From Sceloporus undulatus (taxonomy: Eukaryota; Chordata; Lepidosauria; Squamata; Phrynosomatidae), in assembly GCF_019175285.1 (NCBI RefSeq), contig NC_056528.1, positions 16,399,447-16,463,446 of the forward strand: a stretch of 64,000 nucleotides of DNA, written 5' to 3'. Below, in pieces: positions 1 through 16,806 of the stretch. Every line of letters begins with the position of its first letter. The first letter of the stretch is position 1. The translations under genes were made by a program, and so were the position numbers. Under the pieces are notes generated by a model that saw only the letters and a list, made by a program, of their open reading frames with translations, was not told the DNA's origin and ran no database searches.

Positions 1-69
1 CACCTCTGGACCTGGCCACCACTAGACTGCACAAAAACCTTTGGTAATCTGTTCTTTTTTCCCCTCAAG

Positions 70-1241
70 GATGAACAGTGGCGTGGCAAAGCGCGCCGAG
101 AAAAACTTCAGCACCATGAAGATCGGCTCAAGGTAATAACAGCCCATGCCCAGCGCTGCAAACCTTACAAAGCTTCAGTGGGTGGGATACCAAAATCTCA
201 TAAGATACATGGCATAGTAGTCTCTTATAGCTGTGCCTTTATAGCAACATTCATCTCATAAACTGTAAACTGACCATGGGCTCCCTGTTTTTGTTGTTAA
301 GGCTCGGCTTCGGCAATGCATGTCAAAGCAAGCGGAAGTGTTGATTAAAGGAAAACAGCAGACGGAAGGCACCCTCCACAGCCTGAAGAGGCAAGTCGAT
401 GCATTGGACGAACTGGTTAGCAGCACTTCCACAGATTCGCTGTTTCTGTCCTTGAACTCCTCCGGGTTGACAGACTCTTTGCAGGAAGAGCTGAATCTTA
501 TAAGGAACCAGGTAAGCTTTTCTAGCAAGTTGAATGCTTTTACTTGTCTGCGTGAAAGCCTTTCTGTTTTCATTTGAAGATGAATAATCTTACCTTTGGA
601 TCAAATGTGTGCAAATGCATAATTTACAGTCGTTGAAGGTTGGGAACCCCTACTTTGGCTGGTGGCCGAGGCCAAGGCTTTTCCTTCTTTTTTGCTGCCT
701 GGAAGTTAACTGTTGGGGCAGTTATTTCTTGCAAGCTCCTTGCAACTCTTTCACCAGTGGCAAGGTTAAGTTTTCTGTTAAGATGTTGAGCTTTTTGGGG
801 AGGAGGGATGATCTGCAGTAGCCTTACTTCCTCTGGCTGGTAGCAAACGGCATGAAACTTTATCCCAGCATCTGCTCCTACTTGTAGATTGTCTCTGGCA
901 CTGGCGTTTCTTGTGCATATTTTATTTTGACACATCTCTATTTTACCTTTTGGTCTAAAATTATTTAGCCATAATGGTATGTGAGGTCCTAACAGAATTT
1001 TGGCATAGCCTAGTTATTTCATTCCCTAAGGCATACTTTTAACTTGCCAGGAGAGCAACTGGCATTTCATCACAGACTGAAGTTACCCATCAGTACAACA
1101 CATAGCCTGTCAAAACAAGTAAAATGAAATTGGTATTGCTGCTTTGCTTGCCTGTTGATATTGTTTGTAGGTAGCATTGTTCATGGCAAAATAACATTCG
1201 TGTTTTTTTAATTGTAGAAAAGCAGTGACATACGCAACTAA
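70..1241 (+). CDS. CNTRL: CNTRL (centriolin), last three exons, partial
   Basis: C-terminal end of centriolin, a long coiled-coil protein of the mother centriole and midbody needed for late cytokinesis. Exons seen: 70-132 (63 nt, phase 0 at both ends), 302-511 (210 nt, phase 0, donor GTAAGC) and a short terminal exon 1218-1241 after TTTTAATTGTAG, ending KSSDIRN-stop. The 70-residue middle exon contains QTEGTLHSLKRQVDALDELV, heptad-like and close to the vertebrate centriolin C-terminus as I remember it. The first exon reads DEQWRGKARREKLQHHEDRL, highly charged helix. Position next to RAB14 and GSN is the conserved vertebrate order. Everything upstream lies outside the window. The identity is firm; the last 7 codons rest only on splice-site and phase logic, so that exon is less sure. 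Confidence 0.85.
512..1217 (+). other. CNTRL last intron
   Basis: Unique-looking AT-rich sequence between the GTAAGC donor and the TTGTAG acceptor. I see no repeat or gene in it. Confidence 0.6.
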
Positions 1242-1579
1242 TGTTGGTGGGACCAGTGCCAATAATATGGGTTCACAAGTATGTGAAGATGACTACCTCA
1301 TTTGCTTCTAAGTCCTGGTCAACAACAGTCCTTGGGACTTTTCAGCTATGAGCTCAGGTTTTATTCCCTCCATGTATTTAGTTGAATGTTCTGTTTTTGG
1401 GAACGGTGACATCTGTACTGGTGTGTACAATTTATTTGAAGCACTGAAAATTACAGCCATGAACATATCTGTGTACATTTCATAAAAGAAGCATGAGTTT
1501 ATTTATATAGGGGTAAGCATGTTTAAGGTTTGCATAAATGCTAAAAGAAAAGTTTTTCTATTGGATAAAATATTTTCTT

Positions 1580-1585
1580 AATAAA
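1580..1585 (+). promoter_or_regulatory. CNTRL polyadenylation signal AATAAA
   Basis: AATAAA about 340 bases after the proposed CNTRL stop. It is the first consensus signal downstream and sits in AT-rich 3' UTR-like sequence, so the 3' UTR is probably 1242 to about 1605. Confidence 0.6.
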
Positions 1586-1639
1586 ATGTGACAAATTACA
1601 GTCAACATCTTCTGCTTTCTTTGTCAAACAAGGAAAACA

Positions 1640-1790
1640 CTGAGTGATGGGTAACTGCAGTGTATCTAATTGATTAGACCAAACTACACTAGAGTCACTG
1701 AATCAATTGCTGAGTGGTGAGCCAACGCACAGGGACATCGCATTGATTCAGCGGCTCTACTCTAGTTAGGATTAAAGCCCATGTTGGTTA
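1640..1790. repeat. Degenerate interspersed repeat between CNTRL and RAB14
   Basis: Two facing copies of an ACTAGAG / CTCTAGT motif with ATTGATTCA around them suggest an old inverted-repeat element. The family is not recognised. 1790-2225 shows nothing further. Confidence 0.35.
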
Positions 1791-2228
1791 AACATTTACA
1801 AGGACTTCATTTTTAACTGGGCTGAATACTGAAGCTCAACCTGCATAATTGAAATAATTCTAATCTAAGGCATCTTGGTGCGTTGAGAAGTGATGAAACA
1901 ATGTCTTAAAACAAAACTAAACCTTTTGAGTTGTGGTAGTAGTAGAAGATAAACTCACCTGGCCTTATAGTCAATATGATTTAGCCCTTTTGAGAGCAGT
2001 TCCTTAGCAATCCTGATGAACTGATGTGATGATTCTATGTGAAATTTAGAGGTCTGGCCTGAAGTGCAAGAGCAGATATGGAAAAATGTATGCATCTAGG
2101 GACAGGAACAGAGAAAAAACTTCCTGCTACCCTTTCCAGTCTGTTACTAGATAATGCTGCACAGGAAGATTTCAAACAGGATTCTCCCAATGATTTGAGG
2201 GCTGAGTACAAATCATACTACTTGTGCA

Positions 2229-2403
2229 GAGAGTTACTATAGCACCTTTGAGACTAACTGAAAGAAAGTTGTCAGCATGAGCTTTCGTACACTTGAGCCT
2301 ACTTCCTCCAATGCATAAGCGGAAGTAGACTGAAGTCTACGAAAGCTCATGCTGCCAACTTCTTTTGTGCAGATAGTCTCAGAGTAATACGGCTATATCT
2401 TTG
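2229..2403. mobile_element. Fold-back MITE, family 'FB-C'
   Basis: Palindromic non-autonomous element: the left arm holds CTTTGAGACTAACTGAAAG and GCATGAGCTTTCGT, and the right arm the complementary ACGAAAGCTCATGC. The same family recurs at 12,425, 15,810, 37,425, 41,205, 45,260, 57,178 and 61,193. No coding capacity; superfamily not certain. Confidence 0.65.
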
Positions 2404-2454
2404 AATATTACTTGTGGTTTAAAGCCACAGAATAGGCAGTAGCCCACCTCGAAC

Positions 2455-2672
2455 TACAGTGGGCCCCCCACATTCGCTGGGGTTAGGAATGCAGGACCCC
2501 TGTGAAAGTGGAAAAAGCACAAACAACAAGAACCAGAGAGAATAACTCTAGGAAGCTTTAGGTCCTCCAGTACAACTTATGGCTGACGTTGGAGGAACTA
2601 GAGATTTCTCGAGAGAACACATTAATCAAAGCCACAAAGTCAAAGCTGCAAATGCGTAGGGTTGGCTGCAGA
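2455..2672. mobile_element. Fold-back MITE, family 'FB-E'
   Basis: Begins GTGGGCCCCCCACATTCGC and contains the recurring GGTCCTCCAGTACAAC / GGAACTAGAGATT inverted core. Related copies lie at 14,520-14,752, 20,345-20,660 and 50,400-50,590. Confidence 0.55.
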
Positions 2673-2899
2673 ACTTGGGCTACTTACTTCAAAGCACTGT
2701 TAACATTCAAAACTAGGTAGGAAAGTATGAAACGCAAGAGGCACATACATACATTCTAGACTCCTCTCCACTAAAGAATTCCACAGGTCTAAAGCCTATA
2801 CGCTTGGTAAGAAAAATGATTATAAGGGAAGAATGTACATTCACTTCTACTCACATGCCAAACCCTTGAAGTTCACGTCTTCAAAGAACGACTACTGTG

Positions 2900-4996
2900 A
2901 TTTTATCTAGATACAGGTACTTTATTTACAAATATTTAGATAATAGCATTGTTACATTAAATGAGTACAGCAGCCCAAATTAGTCCTGTCACAGAAACAA
3001 AACAAAAAACCCTACTGAATCTTTCAATTTGGGGAATATGAGAAGAGGGTATTGCACCACCAGGAAGTTGCAGGAAGCGATTGCCTTTTTGCCCGTACTG
3101 AAATTGTGTCGACAGCTCATGGTCCCTGGACAAAAATAAGAGTCACCCTCCTCACCTGGTGCAATTCATAAGCTGCAATTTTCGTAACACTAATCTATGA
3201 TAAGAATCCTAGGTTTAAGGGAAGAAGAAACCTAACCAGAGCCAAACAAAAAGACACACACCAAAGGGACAATGCACAGGTTACCAAAACACTAATCATT
3301 TTTGCACATTCCAGTTTTGGCTTTTATTTAACATTGACTGTACAAATATGCTGGTTATCACCCTTTGCTTTTACATATTGGAACATGGCCTTGCTTAGTG
3401 TCTTTACAGGGATTTAAAAAAGATGTTTGCGTTATTTGAAACACTGCTATCAATATGTTCAGAACATGCTCATCTTGCCCCCCCCCCCCCCCCCCTGCCC
3501 CAACCATTTGGTGCCCCCTTTTTTTTAAAGGAAGGGAAAAAAGGCCAGGTTGCCAATGGAGAGAGTACAGTACAGATTCAAGACTGTCTACGGATGTGGC
3601 TCCAAGGCAGGTCTGCGCATACGCAAATCCCTCCGAACTAGCTCTCTTTCTTGCAAACACAGTGGGAAGAAAGAACCCAGGGGGAGGTGTGGTAGTTAAG
3701 CCCATTTCAGCTGTAGTGTGTCAAATGCCACAGTATATAGTCCGAAATCCCTAAAGAGTAAAATGCTTGTGACAGTCCAGATAAAAGAGTGGGGTGGGGA
3801 AGAGAGACATCTTTCCATAAAAGCATAAGATGTGCAAGAGAGCCCAGCCTTCCTATACAACCATAGCAGGAAATGAAGCTGGATTAAATGCAAACTTCTT
3901 ACCAAGAAAAGGAGGGAGAGGGAGAGTGCGTTAGCAGGCCATCGGCCGCACAAGACCAGGAGCGTCAAGGAAAACAGCGACAGGTTGACCACAGCGCAGG
4001 GAAGACGGGTCAGGCGCCACTAGAGTTCTTTTGCATTGGAGCAGGAACCAGCTTCCTAAGCGCAACCTTCAAATGCTGCCAACATCACAGAGTTAAGCCA
4101 ATGGTCAGTGCACCGCACATACTAAGCAGGGAAGTGATGTGGCCAACCCGATATATTACCATCTATGGTTTCAATGCCAGTAAATCAGTTTTGTTTCGTT
4201 TCTTCTTCATTAAAATCATATACACACGAATTTTTTAAAGTGTTAGCTAGGCTCCTTCAAAATGTATACATATTTACGTTCTGTTAACAAGGGCTGCCAA
4301 ACGTTAAAAAATAGTGAGAAAGAGGCAGCATCAAGCTATGGAGCACAAGATCAGGTAACTTGCCAAGTGCCAGGCCCAAGATGGAGGAGAAAGACATACA
4401 CCCCTGCAATGAGTGCTCCCCCCCCCCCCCCCGCCCTCCCCCCCAAAAAAAAGGCCCTTATGCAAGATCCCGCTCCACCCCTTGATTCGGTTCAAAGCCC
4501 ATCCCCCCCCCCCCCCCTCTGACTAAAACGGGACAGATTCAGACCAGTTACAGATTGAGAAGAAAGGCTGAAGCTAACAAAGTTAAACCTTACGAGAAAG
4601 ACAAAGCCCTGCAGAGAGAAGGAGAGTAAGAGTAAAAATCATGAGGTCCAGCATCAGTGCTCTGTTTTTATAAATCATGGATTGGTGACATCTATTCACA
4701 AGGACAATCATGGCGGAGGGACCGAAGGGAGGGAAGGAGGAACGGGCCTTAAAGACTTCTAGATTTACCATGCAGGGAGAGGATATGACTCTACTTGCCT
4801 TTGATAACCTGATTACATCTAAGTTTCTCTTATTTTTATTTATTATTTTTAGCAGTTTAGTACTGTGTTAAACTGTTGCCTCAGGAGTTTTAATTAAACC
4901 CGGGTTTAAGATGTACAGAGGAAAACTGAAGCAGCCAAAAGCACTGCTCCTAACAGAGGTGAAAGGTCAGGAAACAGAGCCAAGGAAGTGAGGTCA
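2900..4996 (-). other. RAB14: RAB14 3' UTR (predicted)
   Basis: Largely repeat-free sequence following the RAB14 stop on the minus strand. Two candidate AATAAA signals (TTTATT on the plus strand) lie at 3323-3328 and 2921-2926, giving a 3' UTR of about 1.7 or 2.1 kb; a long 3' UTR is usual for RAB14. It carries three long C homopolymers on the plus strand (3478-3495, 4418-4432, 4503-4517), which are G-runs in the transcript. Confidence 0.6.
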
Positions 4997-9829
<4,833 letters not shown>

Positions 9830-10254
9830 TGTGGCACTAGAAGGGAGGGAAAAGAAAAGACAGGGTTAGTACATTATAGGTTTCATTCACAAGTGACAAT
9901 TAGCAGATCAGTATATATAAGGGAAAAGGAGCTACAAAACTCCAAAGGCAACTGAATCCATGAGTGTATACACACTGGGAAATCTACTGTTGTAGCAGCT
10001 CTTTAACTCAATGTGAATATCCATCCTGAGAACTGTTCCGAGGTTTTATCTGCAGTGGTTCTTGGGAGCAAGAGAACTCAAATTTGGAGAAAACTTAAGA
10101 GGCACATCAAGCAGAAACTCTCTATAAAGTGTTTCACACAGACTGCCGGAGTCTTAACACAGGATCGTTTTCCTTTCCAAAATCCTGAAGAATATTTCTC
10201 CCAGCTTCACAGAGAAGGCCATGAACTCCAAACAGAATGATTGAACAAGCGGTG

Positions 10255-10640
10255 GGGAAGGTACCATTGTTTTTTCATAGGGTTTTCTTAAGCGAGGAAT
10301 ACTCAGAGGTGGTTTTGCCAATTCCTTCATCTGAAATATAGCCCACAGTACCTGGCATTCATTGGTGGTTTTCCATTCAGGGACTAACCAGGGCTGAACA
10401 TACTTAGTTTCTAAGATCCAAGGAGATCTGATGCTTTGGGGGCATTTAGGCCCTTATTCAGTGGCAAAACATCTGATTTGAATGTACAAAGTCCCAAATT
10501 TAATCCACAACTTCTCCATATATTCAATCTTTCAAAAACCCTAGAAAGAACAAATGATCTGACTCAGTTACAGGCATTTGACCCAGATCCCTAAGTTTGT
10601 GTGTGCGTTTTCCCATGAATGGGGTGCCAAGATCAAACCC
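10255..10640 (-). mobile_element. Composite 5S-rRNA-derived SINE with leader
   Basis: Read on the minus strand: a leader of about 190 bases (10,640-10,453), then a 5S-like section (GAAACTAAG, CCCTGGTTAGT; about 10,440-10,350), then a Sauria-SINE-like tail (CAGATGAAGGAATTGGCAAA). The same order occurs on the plus strand at 25,850-26,235. Confidence 0.6.
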
Positions 10641-10644
10641 TAGT

Positions 10645-10745
10645 TCAAACTGCCTTGTATTCGTTGGCGGCCTCCCATCCAAGTACTAACAAGGGCTGAT
10701 TCTGCTTAGTTCTGAAGATCAGAAAGAGTCCGGTGCCCACATCCC
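10645..10745 (-). mobile_element. 5S-rRNA-derived SINE fragment
   Basis: GCGGCCTCCCATCCAAGTAC and GCTGATTCTGCTTAG are the reverse complement of the internal promoter region of 5S rRNA (TACTTGGATGGGAGACCGCC, CTAAGCAGG). It abuts the leader of the preceding element. Confidence 0.65.
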
Positions 10746-11840
10746 TTGTTCACAAACAGAAGTCTTGTGTGTGATTCTACTTATAACATACACAATTGAC
10801 AGCCAGATATAATTTGAAGTTATAGAAGGTGTTTTATATGCCAGTACTCACTTTGAGACCAACCTGCCAAAGAGTCCCAAGGCCTGTGTTTGGCCCATGG
10901 GCTACATTTCCCATCACTCCTGCTCTAAAGCCATCCAATAAGTCTAAGAGGAACTTCTGTGTCACAGAAGTCTTAGCCAAGGAGGCTGCATCAGCACTCT
11001 TCCCGGGGTGGCAGTCACTCAAAACAAGTCCATTTCTGGAGAAATTACTGAACACCATGTTCCTCCAGACACTTATCTTTTTCCACCGCTTCAGACAACT
11101 TTTATAAAACAGAGGTGGGGGAAGAAGGGAAGTAAACAGCTTGCTATGCCATATTCACCCAGCTGCCCTCCCTCCGCCTTCGGGTTTCTAGATCTCCATG
11201 TTTTATTCAGAGTCTCTCTCTCTTTCTCTCTGCTGGAGAGCAGCTTCCAAAGGGAAACTCAGCCTGGTACCTGGAGTATAAACAATGGCAGTTTTCAAAG
11301 CCGAAATAGGATTTTGAATTACGCCGGGCCAAATTCCCAAAAGAGGGCTTCTTATAATCCTGTTGAGAAGCACAATTGTGTTCAGATTTGCAAAGCATTA
11401 AGAAATCCTTAGAAAGAGAAGTCTTTAATCGCACACAGAGATACACACAGCTCAGCTCTTGGTTTCTGAAACCATGTTATTTTCAGAACTGCCCACAAAG
11501 TTTCCATGCATACGCTTGTGTACATTATCAATGGGTTATGTATCGATCACTATGGATCCCACTATCAAATTTCCCTTTGGTGAACTACCACTAAACACAG
11601 CATTAATTGTGTCAGGATTTAGGAAGTCGCCACATCCATAGATATGAATGATGTGATGCTCATCTGTGCTGAGTTAGGTACAAGCTACTAACGCTGCTTT
11701 TTAATACTGGTACGCCAAAAAGCTTTTGCAGAGCTGATACAACTTTCAACACTGCTTGGGATTTCCCTCTGACACAAGCATCAATACAGCCCATAAATAC
11801 ACCTGGCAACACTATATTAACTCTATTTTAATATACTATT

Positions 11841-11953
11841 TGACAGAGAAGGCAAAACTCTCACAAAACTACAGTCCCCAGAATTCCCTAGTATTGAGCC
11901 AGGGCAGTTAAAGCGGTCTCAAACTGGATTATTTCAGCAGTGTGTTTTGGCCC
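11841..11953. mobile_element. Fold-back MITE 'FB-F', right half
   Basis: GAGCCAGGGCAGTTAAAGCG followed by CAAACTGGATTATTTCAGCA is the right arm of a palindromic element whose full copies lie at 13,500 and 38,513. Confidence 0.65.
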
Positions 11954-12284
11954 TTTGTAAAAGGTTTCCAAGGAAAAGGGTGAAGCAGGCACCTGAAGGA
12001 TTAAACATTGGCTTAATTTTGATGTCATTCTCCATTTCTACTCAGAAACACTTTCCCAGGAGCAAACCTCCGCTATGCAACACAAGACGCAGGCTGTCCA
12101 GTCATCTGATCAACTCTGCACTGAAGAGCATGCACACTATACTACAACAGCAGCAGTGTTTCATGCTACGCATGACTGGCTTCTATATTTATGAATGAGA
12201 TTATTTCAGGCCAAGTCCATACTGGGAATACCTTGTGCCACTCAGTTTTGTTCAACTTTTCCAACAGTCATTCACTGCAAACAG

Positions 12285-12585
12285 GCAATTCCCAAACTTT
12301 GGTTCTCCAGATGCTTTGGGCTTCAGCTCCCAGAATTCTTGACTATTGGGGCTTCTGGGAGCTTTGGGAGCAGTCTGAAACACCTGGAGGACCCAAGTTT
12401 GGGAATCACGGCTCTGGATAAATAAGTATGGAGAGAGATCTTGTAGCACCCTTGAGACTAAAGAAGTTGGCAGCATGAGCTTTCGTAGACTTAAGCTTCT
12501 TTCTTTAGTTGGTTAGGTTCAAAGATGCTACAAGATCTCTCTACACACCGATACTACAAAGTAACACAGCTATATCTTGTGTTCA
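12285..12585. mobile_element. FB-B copy followed by FB-C copy
   Basis: 12,285-12,412 is an FB-B palindrome (CCCAAACTTTGGTTCTCCAG ... CCCAAGTTTGGGAATCAC). 12,425-12,585 is an FB-C element (GATCTTGTAGCACCCTTGAG ... CAAGATCTCTCTACA). Confidence 0.65.
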
Positions 12586-13499
12586 TACGGATGTTGCAAA
12601 ACTACTCAGTTCTATGTCATGCACCTATAAATCCACTTACAAAGACATAAGCCCTTTACCAAATTCCAGCCTACAAAGTTTTGGAACCACTGTTCTAGAT
12701 TAAATAAGGTATGACTTGAAGGCATACCACAACAACAACATCATACAAAATCTTACAATCATAAGACATATTAAGGTAGTTGAAAATCCTTCCTTTTTAT
12801 TCAGGTTTTACACAATTCAAATTGTTTAAAATAAATCTGGCCACAGAGAAGAGTGGCTAGATGGAGGAGAAACCAATATTAAATCGTTATGGCTAACCCT
12901 AATGCAAACATGTTTGTGCACTGTGTTCTTAGCGTTTACCACAAAATCTTAGCAATGTTAGCTAAGCAATGCAACCTACAGAAAATTGAAGGAGAACTAC
13001 TACTATGTTGGAGAAGGAGCAACCCAATATGTGACCCACATGATGAAATAATATGGACCTGTTGTAGGTGAGGTAGACATAAGACTCCAAAGACATGTTT
13101 TTCCATCTTATTATATTAACCTATAGGTTAGGGTAGGGAAAGGTGACCTCAAGGAAGGGAATGTGTCCAGCAGCACATACAGCACGCTCTTGCTCTCTCT
13201 CACACACAAACACACACTTACACGCTTTATGCACGCTTATTCAGGATCCCTGCCTTTCTCAATGGAACTCACTCCCATTTCTTACGAACAAAGCCCTTGA
13301 AAGAGCATGTCTGCATCTAAACCTGGATGAAGCACGATTATTTCTATGGTAACAGAATGGGTGCAAGACTTAATGCGTGAAACAGGAAAACATATGAAAT
13401 CTAACACATATTAGAAAGTCAGACCAGGAGCTGCTCCTCTTTCTAGATACAGGGATCAAGAAAGGAGCAAGAAGACATGACAGGAGAGGTTCAAGCTAT

Positions 13500-13716
13500 G
13501 GTCTGAAACACCCTGCAGAAGCAATCCAGTTTGAGACCACTTTAACTGTCCTGGCTCAGTGCTAGGGAATCCTGGGAGTTGTAGTTTATTGTGGAACCAG
13601 AGCTCTCTAACAGAGAAGGCTCAATGTCTCACAAAACTACGATTCCCAGAAATCCTTGAGCCAGGGCAGCTGAAGGGGTCTCAAACTGGATTATTTCTGC
13701 AGCGTGTTTCGGACCC
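13500..13716. mobile_element. Full-length fold-back MITE 'FB-F'
   Basis: Left arm CAATCCAGTTTGAGACCACT, right arm the reverse complement near 13,690, with GGGAGTTGTAGTTTATTGTG and CTACGATTCCCAGAA around the centre. hAT-like in style, not assigned. Confidence 0.65.
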
Positions 13717-14519
13717 ATGCTAAGTATCCAAAGGAAGGGCCTGTCACAACTATGGGGAGGCTACTTACACATCCTTGCCCTTGTTGCAGAAATGACATTT
13801 CCTAGTGCTTTGGGGATCTCTTTTAAGATAACACAATTATACACATACTCACTCTGAATCTGAGTCTAATGGGTTTCATGCCGCAGCCCATTTACTACTA
13901 GAAAGCAGATATGTCAATGGGGTTAAAACCAAGTGTAAGAAGGGCAGAGAGAAAGTGAATAATCATGTCAAAGTTTTAAACTCCAAGCTATGAAGCTTTC
14001 CACTGGAAGAAGGGGAAATGGAAAGCCTTCCAGGATATCTCATGAAGACCTCCAATTAGAAATTATGGAAAGTGCTAAGCCTACTTTTCCCCTGCGATAC
14101 ATAGGTTCCTTAATAGTCTTTTCCTTTTTGAATGAGTGCTCCTTGCCATGCCAATATGAACCGGAGTTCCAAAACCTTACCTGCCCCATCTGCTCACAGG
14201 AAAAGGTATGAACAAACACACATCTCTCCCTCACCTAAGAACCTACTATTTGCATACAGGATGAGAAAGCAAGGAGAGTACAGAGTTCATCATTGATCAC
14301 CAAAGTGTTTGATTCCTAGCATCCCTCACTGGAAAGTTGTATTATACTTCTGCAGTCTTAAACCTAATGCCTGAAAAGTAGAAATTAGTAGCATTCTAGT
14401 TCAAGTCTAAATATGCCATCTCTCAACTCATTTTGAATGAAATGCACTCAAGAAGGCATGCAAAAGACACACCTGAAATGCACACTGTCCAATGTGTTAT
14501 ACACCACCCTTATCTAGGT

Positions 14520-14752
14520 CATCCTGCAGAACTCTGTGGTAAATATCTGCCAGAATTTGACCACAGAATCACACTAGAGAAGTGTCTTCTCTAGGAACAT
14601 GTAGGTTTCCCAGCAAAACTCTATGGCAAACTTCTGGCAGAGTCACACTGGAGGACCTAGAAATTCCTAGAGAGGACATATTCATCAAAACCACAAATAA
14701 CCACATTTGCAAAAGTCAAAGCGGCAAATGTGGAAGGCTGACTGTAGATACA
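14520..14752. mobile_element. Fold-back MITE 'FB-E' copy
   Basis: GAGGACCTAGAAATTCCTAG and CTCTAGGAACATGTAGG give the inverted core; the ending GGCAAATGTGGAAGGCTGAC matches the copy at 2455-2672. Confidence 0.55.
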
Positions 14753-15104
14753 TAACTCACTCCTAGCACAGGCGGTTGGGCAAGTGCTTATTTTGCAACC
14801 TTCACTGTGCATCAATGGCATCACCACTTTTCTCCTTTCTTCAGAAGTTATCTCCATGTAGGAAAAATGCCACGCGCAAAGCACCTTATAATACAAGTTT
14901 TCTGCAACACTTGTCACCTGCATATGAAGTATGTCCAGTAGGCCTTAACAGGCAGGTCGGCCATGAAGGCTGGTGTCTCTGAGACACACCCCAACGCTTG
15001 GCAGAGGTGTGTTGCACTCAACTGGCACAGAGAAACACGTGCCAGAAATCTGCACACAAAGCGGACAAGCTTGCATTGCATTTATATTGCAACCATCTAC
15101 AGCA

Positions 15105-15225
15105 CTGATTCCCAAACTCTGATCCTCCAAATGTTTTTGGACTTCAGCTCCCAGAATCCCAGACATTAAGCAAGATGGAGCTGAAGTCCAAAACATCTGG
15201 AGGATCAGAGTTTGGTAGTCATAGA
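15105..15225. mobile_element. Fold-back MITE 'FB-B' copy
   Basis: CCCAAACTCTGATCCTCCAA ... GGAGGATCAGAGTTTGG palindrome with the usual CAGCTCCCAGAAT centre. Confidence 0.65.
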
Positions 15226-15809
15226 TCTACAGGGATCAGGGAAGACTGCTTGCCACCCAAGTAAAAATACAAACCAAATAGTGTGGAAAACACTTGTCAG
15301 CATAAACCATCATCTAATACAAGCCACTCTCCAGCTCTGGATATACATTTAACAATGCAAACATTGAAAATGGAGGCCATAATCACACTGACGTCTATCC
15401 CCTTTGGAGATACACCGAGAACGCATGCCATTAAACTCAACCAACTCTCAAATAGCAAAGTCTCTCCCCTCGCCTTAAAGACTGAAGGATTTATCACATC
15501 CCACCAAACGCTTCTGCCACAATAAACCTGTTAAATCTTCAAGAGTGCCCCCAAGACCAATCTTTTTTGCTGCCACAGGCTAAATTATCCCAAGCGGGAG
15601 TAATTGATGCTACTGTATACATGTTAATGTGCACTTCGCAAAGTCTGCACTCTAAAGCTGATGCATTTATCCTGGAAGGGGAGAAAAGGAAGGAAATAAA
15701 AGGAGAAGATGATGTCCAAGAGCGGTTTCACAAAGCTGTAACCCTTCAGGTTGTATCCTCCGTCATTACCTCTGAGTAAGGTGCGCTGAATCCAGTCAGA
15801 ATTCAAAGA

Positions 15810-15985
15810 TATAGCCATGTTAGTCTGTAGAATCACTGTGTAAAGAGATCTTGTAGCTCCTTTGAGACTCACTGAAAGGAAGAAGTTGGCAACATGAGCC
15901 TTCGTAGGCTTAAGTCTACAAAAAGTCTATAAAAGCTTCTTTCTTTTAGTCTCAAAGGTGCTACAAGACCTGTCTACAAACTGAC
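15810..15985. mobile_element. Fold-back MITE 'FB-C' copy
   Basis: GATCTTGTAGCTCCTTTGAG ... CAAAGGTGCTACAAGACC with GAAGTTGGCAACATGAGCC between. Confidence 0.6.
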
Positions 15986-16271
15986 TTCTCCAAGCCTAAA
16001 ACTCTTGGCTCACCCGAGATTTCGGACTGCAGCTCCCATCCTCCATGACCAGCGGCCATGCTGCTAACATCTCAAGGACCAAGGATTCCCCAGCCCAGCC
16101 TTATAGAGAACCTTATTAACCAGGGAAATCCGTGGGAGTGACTCTTGCAAGTTCAGGCAAGCCGGGGCGGGGTGGGAAAAGCCAGTGTGGGAAGAAGGTG
16201 AGATTTAGGGAAGGGGTCTAATGTAAACTGAAGGAATAAGTCTGTCTCCTCAAAAGACTCATTGCATCCTA

Positions 16272-16505
16272 TGGGATTTGTGGTGGCACCAAAGCTCTCT
16301 GACAGAGAAGACCAAGTAGCAGTTTAGTGACAGATTTAGCCTTCTCTGTCAGAGAGGTCTGGTGCCACAACGAACTATGAATCCCAAGACTTTTGCTTCC
16401 TTTCATTTCATAATGAAGTTAAATGTCTCCCAAAACTACTACAGTCCCATATCATTGAGCCATGGCAGCGAAAGCGGCGTCAAACGGCGTCATTTCTGCA
16501 GCGCA
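16272..16505. mobile_element. Fold-back MITE 'FB-F', rearranged
   Basis: Contains both CTCTGACAGAGAAG and CTTCTCTGTCAGAGAG plus the right end AGCGGCGTCAAACGGCGTCA. An internal inversion or duplication of the arms is likely. Confidence 0.5.
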
Positions 16506-16663
16506 GAGGAGTCCTGGGTCTTGCAAGAGTTTTCAAGAGAAAAGAAGAAGAGGAAGAAAGGCTTCTGGAGCCATGGAAGTGAAAGCGGTGCCAAACTGCA
16601 TTTGTTTCTCCAGTGCAGATGAGGCTTGGGTCTTCCAAGGGTTTTCAAAAGTCCCACTAGGAA

Positions 16664-16806
16664 GGGGGTGACCCTGGAGAAGTCACACTCTCTCAGCCTC
16701 AGGGAAAGGCAATGGCAAACCTCCTCTGAACAAATCTTGCCAAGAAAACCCCAGGACAGGGTCGCCTTAAGGACACCTTAAGTCGGAAACAACCACAACC
16801 TCAACA
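16664..16806 (+). mobile_element. Sauria SINE, 3' part
   Basis: GAAGTCACACTCTCTCAGCC through GCCAAGAAAACCCCAGGACA and GTCGGAAACAACCACAACCT. The tRNA head is missing. Confidence 0.7.

Noticed and set aside
609-935. Overlapping frames in the CNTRL last intron
   Set aside because: No similarity to centriolin, and they run through intron sequence without splice sites.
10645-10745. Functional 5S rRNA gene
   Set aside because: Only a fragment, diverged at many positions and without the 5' and 3' ends or a T-run terminator; a SINE fragment.
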